In this document: piece by piece, positions 18,001-23,861 of the stretch
Layout: the number at the start of each line of letters is the position of its first letter
How positions within the stretch are numbered: the first letter of the stretch is position 1
Assembly (NCBI GenBank): GCA_022539475.1
Contig: VCMS01000490.1
Coordinates: 1 to 23,861, forward strand
DNA length: 23,861 nt
Source: Gracilaria domingensis
Taxonomy: Eukaryota; Rhodophyta; Florideophyceae; Gracilariales; Gracilariaceae
Direction: 5' to 3'
Translations under genes and position numbers: made by a program
Notes under the pieces: generated by a model
What the model saw: the letters and a program-made list of their open reading frames with translations, nothing else
Database searches by the model: none
Told to the model about the DNA's origin: nothing

Positions 18001-18804
18001 TTAGATTTCGCCGAGTGTTCGGAAGAAGGCCACGTCGAAACGGAAGTTCGCCGGAATCGGGCGCTCTGAGTACGTGCGAAACATGCGCATGTGCGCTACG
18101 CGAACCATGGCCGCTCGGGCGGAGTTGTGCGACTGACCACGATGGTGGACGAGCGCGTTGGTAGGCACGGTAATCCGGTAATGCCAGTCGAACGTCACCG
18201 TCATCCAGACGTGCACGCCTCCTGGGAGGTGACCACTGCCATCGGCATACGCCTCGACGAGGGAACGATTGGTCACGCCTTGCGGATGAAACCACGGAGC
18301 TCGTAAGAACGGTGTGGGATTGCTGCGAGGGTCGACGTTGTCGAGTTCGTCATACGACGCCCACGCGCCCGCATACGGGTTGACTACCGGTTGGACCGGA
18401 ACAGCAGGAGCGATCCAGTTCCACTGCGGTACAGACGCCGGGGGCGGAAGTTGACCACCCGTCTGGGGAAGAGGAGCCGTGTGAAATCCCGGATTGACCG
18501 GTTGCGGAAACGGAACGCCAGCGGAAGACGGCTGTGAGAGAGGCACTCCAGAGGAGGAAGGGTGTGAAGGCCCAGCGAAACCACCAACGTATTGGTTCTG
18601 AGACCCGCCAGGCGGTTGGTTGCTACCCTGATTCGGGTTCGGCATCGCGGGAAGCGCGCGAGGAAGAGACGAAAGCGCTGGAAGCGAGAGAGAAGGGAGA
18701 GCGCGCCGAGGTATCGGAGGAGACACTACCGCAGTACGCGTGGAGAGGGGTGGACCGGAGTCGCCGTTAGAAGAGACCGGGGAGGCTGGATTGGAGGCCG
18801 TCAT
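18001..18804 (-). CDS. Antisense ORF, N-terminal segment; unknown protein
   Basis: 267 codons from a true ATG at 18804, 79 bp inside the 3' LTR boundary, so its promoter would lie in the 3' LTR or the junction. The frame is open further upstream without an ATG. Residues 1-125 are Pro/Ser/Gly-rich and disordered, with an imperfect 10-residue repeat (SSGVPLSQPS, SAGVPFPQPV). The rest looks folded (WNWIAPAVPVQPVVNPYAGAW, HVWMTVTFDWHYRITVPT, MRMFRTYSERPIPANFRF). It ends at TAA after RTLGEI, and the same frame runs on for 359 more codons, so this is probably a nonsense mutation in a protein of about 627 residues. Antisense ORFs between pol and the 3' LTR are known in some plant Gypsy lineages (Tat type); I see no recognisable similarity to those. 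Confidence 0.7.
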   Translation of the reverse strand: MTASNPASPVSSNGDSGPPLSTRTAVVSPPIPRRALPSLSLPALSSLPRALPAMPNPNQGSNQPPGGSQNQYVGGFAGPSHPSSSGVPLSQPSSAGVPFPQPVNPGFHTAPLPQTGGQLPPPASVPQWNWIAPAVPVQPVVNPYAGAWASYDELDNVDPRSNPTPFLRAPWFHPQGVTNRSLVEAYADGSGHLPGGVHVWMTVTFDWHYRITVPTNALVHHRGQSHNSARAAMVRVAHMRMFRTYSERPIPANFRFDVAFFRTLGEI

Positions 18805-18870
18805 GCCGACGTGCTTAAATACACTCCAGAGGAGGAAAGCGAAACCGCTCGCGTGGTCGTCTCGCACCCT

Positions 18871-18883
18871 AAGGAGGGGGAAA
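18871..18883 (+). other. Polypurine tract
   Basis: AAGGAGGGGGAAA directly abuts the TG of the 3' LTR. This is the expected primer for plus-strand synthesis. Confidence 0.95.
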
Positions 18884-19698
18884 TGTAGTGCAACGCGATT
18901 GCGGGACTCCTTCGCTGATGCGATTCATAACATGCACGGCGATGCCGGGAGGTGGTGGCACACAGTATGAGTAACTGGTGAGATCAGCCCATTCTTGGGT
19001 ATACTTAATATTAGAATTAGTGTTATGAGGCACACGGCTTAGCCGGTGGGTCACACACGTGTGGGAAGTTTGCACCCATTAGTTGGGGTATTTTAGATGT
19101 TTATTCTAGATATTTTCGCTACACCGCTTGACAGTGGGTTGGCACTCTACAATACTTAGTAGGTTGAGCTGCACCCATTGTCGGGGAAGTAAACGAACGA
19201 ACCGAGTGTTCGGCTCTGATGTTTCACCCTTGGTGACCGATATCCTCCTCCCGGAGAGTCGACACCTTGTGCAGGGCTCATCATCCGCCTCGCGGCATCA
19301 TTAACACCACTACCGCTTTCGCGTGTTTACTTTGTGTGTGTTTTCTTTATTTCTGTCCCTGTTATACAGGTAGCACTACTTGGTGTACCGGTGCATACCG
19401 TTCGTGGCTCGACACACTCGCGTGGGCTATTACCGCTCTCGCGTGTCATCGCCACACTCGTGGGTACCGCGTGCTACGCACGTGACGCTACTGCCGACTT
19501 GTGTCGTGTGTTCTCTACCGCTGGACGCTTCTTCTTCGCCGCTTCGCTCCCTCCATTACTTGGGAAGGGTCGACCCCGGTCTTACACCCGGCATTGCCGT
19601 GTCGTACCTGTGGGAGCGCTCTACTGCTGTGCTCGCCTCCTGAGAGAGGGTCTGAACCGCCTTGCGTGTCTTTCCCCATCGCTGGGTTTTGCACAACA
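18884..19698 (+). repeat. 3' LTR
   Basis: 815 bp with the same ends as the 5' LTR and three substitutions from it. On the minus strand, the interrupted host frame reads into it from 19698 to a stop near 19556, adding a foreign C-terminus of about 48 residues to the host ORF. Confidence 0.97.
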
Positions 19699-19703
19699 CT
19701 TCT
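19699..19703. repeat. Target-site duplication, right copy (CTTCT)
   Basis: Exact match to 7437-7441, directly after the terminal CA of the 3' LTR. Confidence 0.95.
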
Positions 19704-20956
19704 GACGACAAAGAAACGTAACAGTGTAAAGTGCTGTTGACGGAATCCATGATTGCATAGCAGCGAAACTTGCGAGTTAACGAGTAAAGGTGCACATTTT
19801 TAGAAGCCAATACTGGGCTTAATCGTGAATGAACAGTTTTTGAACATACATCGCCGTCACTGCTTCTCTGTGTAAGCGACCGACGAAGATTAAAAACTGC
19901 TGAAGCTGGCAGAAAGCGTGACCGCTTCATTGTTGATAGAAGAGTCACAACTTTTTCTCGTAGAATTTGTGCATGGCGCAATACTTCGGGACAACGCATG
20001 AAACATGATTCGTTGACCACGAGATCTAAAGCAAACAGCACACAATCAACCAGGCAGCGATCTGCAGGGTGATCCAGAAAAGAAGAGTCAAGACTTGGAG
20101 GCACGCCTTGTGTGCCCCTAGTAATAATATACCGACAGTGTCGACACGCCTGCTTTCCTGCGACGTCACTAATGGTCAAGACATCTCCTGAGTGACTTCT
20201 TACGAGAAAGTCGTACTCGTTTGTTTCTTCCAATTGTTCCAATGTCCGTATTTTGATACGCGGTAAGGGGCGCAATCCCGAACTTTGCGTTGGACACCCC
20301 TTTCCATTGAAAATGCAGACACCACCCGGAGAACCCTTCAGAGAAGGTTCGAATTTCGAGCATTCATCGATCGAGTGGCGAGTGTGATTGTGGTGCACAG
20401 AACAAAATCGAGCTTCAGGTATAGAATGCAGCAGAAAGCGCGAGTCTGATTTTTGCATTCCTGTTCGTCGAGAAAGATCTTCACAAAATACTTCCTGAGC
20501 TTCTTGACAAAAGAGCAAAGCCCTAAACAGATTAAGGTTGAGCGAGTGATTGCGATTGTAAACAGCCTTGGTTTTATCATTCTCAGAGTAGACAAATGGG
20601 GAAATGCTTTTGCATATGTAACAAGGGTAAAGTTTTCCTCTTTTTGCTGGACATATTCTTCGTTTCCAAGCTTTCAGTGCAGATCAGGACCTGGGTCCGT
20701 AATGTCGAGGATCTGCGATAACTGTCCATCCATGCTTTTTTGATGTGCAATCTGTGCATAATTTCATAAATCCAGGTTCCTTTTGCAAGAAAGGATTGAC
20801 GTATGGTGCGGTATCAACAGAGGCTCTTTTAGAAAGTTGACTTTGATTTAAAGCGACACTTGAAACTGGACGCTTCTTGGAGTTTTGCCCACAAGCTGCG
20901 CAAATGTTGTCAAACGGCAAGACAGTTGGATCTATTGACACTTTCTTGGTGGCCAT
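19704..20956 (-). pseudogene. Cys-rich protein interrupted by the retrotransposon
   Basis: It begins at a true ATG (20956). The frame stays open to the retrotransposon junction except for one TGA at codon 91 (20684-20686); including the tail beyond the element, about 422 codons. Cys pairs suggest zinc binding: CAAC near residue 19, CTDC near residue 74, PCYIC after the TGA, a CSVHHNHTRHSIDEC cluster, and CRHC. Spacing is not that of a finger family I recognise. The composition stays protein-like on both sides of the TGA, so the TGA is either a nonsense mutation or lies in a short unrecognised intron. The element inserted only about four codons from the original end. Confidence 0.55.
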
Positions 20957-21800
20957 GGGAAATACTTTACTTGCCGGAATTACCTCTTAGAAAAAGAGTG
21001 GCTGATTTTGCGGTATGTGGATCAAAAGTTTGTGACAAAGTAAAAGAGCATCACGGAGAACGTGGCCTGTTCTTTTGTAGAGAGAACGTTGGCTTGGACT
21101 ACATCGATGGTGATCGGGACTAAAGAGCTGCAGTCGGAGAACCTCCTAGGGAACATATTTGGCTGGGTTCGTCCTTGCTGTATTTGAGGTCGGCCTTGGT
21201 TGGTTGCAGCAATTTCCGAATTTTTGCGAAGCTCACCGACTGCACAATTTTGGGGTCGCTTCTGAGCGACCCCACTGAAGAGACACTTCAAAAATCGTTC
21301 TGTCAGATTTGTTTTTAATTTTTCTGCCGGCAAGGTTGATTTGTTTTTAATTTTTATGGTACACGTGTGCCAGTTTTGCATGTCCAAGTCCTGGTGTAGA
21401 ACGGGGCTTACCTCGGAGCCTCCGTTGTACATCCTCCCCATCTCCCATTACAGGACGAGAACACGAAGCAACTGTGATCATCAACAGTGCTCCTTAGATA
21501 TCACGGGATCCCGACGGCTAACCAATTCAGAACGGAGTTTTAACCACTTTCGGTACGATGCCGCCTCCGGTAGTAGTATCTCACCCAGCAGTGCGTGGCG
21601 AAGGGGTACCATTAGTGACAAGCGCGTGGAGGTACCTAGTCAATGAGGTAGACTTTATCCAAACCCTGAGTTGGAGTACTCAATCTCTTTTTGCAGTCGT
21701 TTGCGCACAAGTATATGCACGTGTCCGATCTGCTCGGCTCATAATCTGCACTACATAACCACTAAGCAAATGAATGGTTGGTACTTGCTTGTCATTGTCA
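20957..21800. other. Intergenic stretch with a hairpin and a direct repeat
   Basis: A perfect hairpin, TGGGGTCGCT-TCTG-AGCGACCCCA, lies at 21251-21274. An 18-bp direct repeat, GATTTGTTTTTAATTTTT, occurs at 21306-21323 and 21338-21355. An ATG-started minus-strand frame at 21022-21441 (139 codons) spans both; its composition is unremarkable and I recognise no family, so I do not call it a gene. Confidence 0.45.
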
Positions 21801-23772
21801 TCAGCCTTGTATAATGTTCAGCATGGTATCGTTGCCGAAGATACCGAACGCCTCCGTGAGCTCGTACCCGCCATCTGCCGCAGCCAGTTGCATCTGCTTC
21901 AAGAATTTGGGCGCCGCCTCTCCGTACGCTCTCTGCAAAAAGTTGATCACGTCCTGGCCGCCCATCTTCCTCGGCCATTCCTTCGCCCAATGCGGTCTCA
22001 ACTTCAGAGCCTCGCCCGTCAGAGGATTCTTTAACGTCTCCCATCGTGCCACGACGCGGTCCACAAACGCCTTCCACTCCTCCTCCTCCACCAGCGTGTT
22101 TGTCAGCACTTCAATCGCGCACGTTCCATGCACGTTCCCGCGCTGCGTGCTCATAAGGGTGTCACTGCCACCTACTATCCTCATCTCCACTGCCGTTCGC
22201 ATTGGCACTTCGCCCCGTTCTTCAAGAGACTCATACACCTCGCTGATTGCGTGCCACCACGCCTTTCTACAGATGGAAAAGTCTTGCTTACCGTCCTTCG
22301 TGCCTGGAATCTCGATCGATACCTTCGTGTCACGAACCGGTATGCGGTGAATGCCACGGCGAAAGTGCAGTGCGTTAGACACACTTGTGGACAAACTGCC
22401 TGTCGGCAGAAAGAACATGGCCGCCGTGCCGAATAGTCTGGCTTGCACCTTGTCGGGAAGGAACTTAAGCAGTGTCACTTCAAACAGTCTGGAGATCGAG
22501 GATTGAAGATTTTGATTCTCCACCTCCTTGGCGTCAGGGTAAACTGGGCGCTCGTCTCCTACTGCTGTAACGTTCCAGCTGTTAAGCCAACACTCATCCT
22601 GAAATGGGAACCAGAACCATTCCGAGTAGAACTTGTTTGCGTCACGTTCAAAGTCTCGTTCTGCCTTCCTCAATTGGCTTTCTGAGAAGTCTGTTCGAAA
22701 GTCTTTTTGAGTCGGCATATCTTATCGCTCTACAGGCGGCACAGAGAGCATCGTATCAATCTTGCGAGGGAAAAGCCGGGCGATCTTCATTGGGTCCATG
22801 ACCAACACCTGGGACACCACCACGCCTAGCATCCCAAAGCTACCCGCTACCGCACGCAGCTGCTGCTTGAGATGGTCTGTAGCACACCCTTGCAGTTAAC
22901 GATAGTCATCTCCACGCAAAGGTCAGGCACCGACGGATGGGTGATTCCTGCACCGTGACAAATAGGCTGCGTCCAGCCACGGCTGGTAATTTCCGTGAGA
23001 ATGGGCAGCGAGCGAATCATCCATTGCCAATCACCACCCCCTCGCTCGTTCGACAAGGTTCACTGCCGGAAATGCTCACTTGTGGCTGCTCCGCCGAGAC
23101 GAATACGCGCGTAACGCGAACCGTCCTCGGCGGTAAAAGTACCGTCAAACGCCACGGTTTCCAGCTCGTTGTCTTGCGGATTGTCCTTCGGCGGCAGCCA
23201 GTGAATTTGTGGGATGGCAGCGCCTATCTCCATCATAGAAATCATGATGTCGTTTGCGCTACCATATATGGGCGACCAACTGTGACGACTACCAGATACA
23301 CGAACGCGACGGTGCGACTTTCGAGCGAACTTGACGATATTGATGACGCCTAGCTGGGTCTTTGGAAAAAATGTGTACGAAGTTGGGAACGACACAGTTT
23401 CGCCCCAGTTGCGGAACGGCTCATTGAAGAAGACTTTGACGGGGCTGCCGTCTCTCTCTACGACACTTGGCACACCGTTCGGGTCTGGGCTGAGAAAAAT
23501 TGATGAGCCATCAGAACGGCGACCTGTGCGGAGGTCTTGCTTGGAAAGGGCATCATTACGGTGCAGCCTCACAATGGAGGCCGTGGCGGGATCGGCTTCC
23601 AGCCATTGGGCAATGAATTGCGCGATAAGGTCGTCGTGCCGGTCGGCAATGCGTGCAATGTCGCGGATGTGGCGTTTGAAGGCGCGTTCAAAGCCAAGGT
23701 GGGCCACGAGTTGCTTACAATGTGTGGTATCCTTGTAACTTTTTTTTCATGTTCTGTCTCGAAAGTCACCAT
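21801..23772 (-). pseudogene. FAD-linked oxidoreductase (D-arabinono-1,4-lactone oxidase type), broken
   Basis: Members oxidise sugar lactones or related substrates with FAD. Order on the minus strand: PDPNGVPSVVERDG and FFNEPFRNWGETVSF, then the FAD-binding (PCMH-type) segment with VRVSGSRHSWSPIY, RIRLGGAATSEHFRQ, ICHGAGITHPSVPDLCVE, and an ALO-type C-terminal domain with FRRGIHRIPV, VEMRIVGGSD and LRPHWAKEWP (the His-Trp-Lys signature), ending at TGA (21801-21803). Breaks: an in-frame TGA at 23060-23062 directly after EHFRQ, where Trp would fit; a frameshift between about 22875 and 22890 (after GVLQTIS); and an in-frame TAA at 22722-22724. A likely original ATG at 23772 is joined only through a run of eight A (23740-23747), a possible fourth break. 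Introns do not explain the breaks, since conserved coding sequence continues on both sides. Confidence 0.8.
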
Positions 23773-23861
23773 AGACGATACGCGGTGCTATGAAAGGTCA
23801 TGGCTGCGGGCAAGTCTTCATGGAGACTGTCCACACCCTTTCTCGAGCGAACTGCTTTTTG

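Larger units (their letters stand above)
7442..19698 (+). mobile_element. Gypsy-type chromodomain LTR retrotransposon with antisense ORF
   Basis: This is a 12,257-bp element bounded by 815-bp direct LTRs (TG...CA) and a perfect 5-bp target duplication. The order is LTR, primer binding site, gag, -1 shifted pol (PR-RT-RNaseH-IN-chromodomain), spacer, antisense ORF, polypurine tract, LTR. Integrase after RNase H places it in Gypsy/Metaviridae; the C-terminal chromodomain makes it chromovirus-like. The LTRs differ at three positions (7590/19032 G-A, 7710/19152 C-A, 8186/19628 A-T), about 0.4%, so the insertion is recent. Pol carries one in-frame TGA and the antisense ORF one in-frame TAA, so this copy is probably not autonomous. 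It is inserted opposite to the orientation of the host ORF. Confidence 0.97.

Noticed and set aside
20670..20700. Short intron removing the TGA in the Cys-rich ORF
   Set aside because: A GT donor lies just before the TGA, but the nearest AG acceptors give introns of only about 20-40 bp with no clear branch site; left as undecided rather than called.

Overview
The window is nuclear DNA of a eukaryote. Its centre is a complete 12,257-bp Gypsy-type (Metaviridae) LTR retrotransposon carrying a C-terminal chromodomain. The flanks hold decayed or single-exon genes, a transposase-like ORF and many inverted repeats. I cannot name the species. A red alga, an oomycete or a fungus would all fit: no clear introns, roughly balanced GC, and an FAD-linked oxidoreductase and a transposase-like protein of types common in those groups.

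Layout. 1-2280 is GC-rich with no convincing gene; 1671-2122 holds about four diverged copies of a 120-160 bp unit, each centred on an inverted repeat. 2280-4420 is AT-richer and shows no gene. 4424-5692 (minus) encodes a 422-residue protein with an N-terminal CCHC-like finger and a region resembling Plavaka-type transposases. 5970-6950 is a 1-kb cluster of at least seven hairpins. 7442-19698 is the retrotransposon, with 815-bp LTRs differing at 3 positions and a perfect 5-bp target duplication (CTTCT). It interrupts the last codons of a minus-strand Cys-rich ORF (19704-20956, with a short tail at 7426-7436). 21801-23772 (minus) is a broken gene for an FAD-linked oxidoreductase of the D-arabinono-1,4-lactone oxidase type.

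Retrotransposon organisation: 5' LTR, primer binding site, leader, gag (coiled coil, capsid-like domain, CCHC knuckle), then pol in the -1 frame (protease, reverse transcriptase, RNase H, integrase, GPY/F module, a linker of about 490 residues, chromodomain). After pol come a purine-rich spacer, a long ORF on the opposite strand, a polypurine tract and the 3' LTR. Gag and pol are joined by a textbook -1 frameshift signal: slippery GTTAAAC abutting the gag stop, a 7-nt spacer, and a downstream sequence that folds on paper into a gap-free four-way junction. Pol has one in-frame TGA at a position that is normally Cys, and the antisense ORF has one in-frame TAA. This copy is therefore very young but probably defective.

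The best candidates for something undescribed are the four-way-junction frameshift element, the unrecognised 627-codon antisense gene, and the two hairpin-rich regions outside the element.
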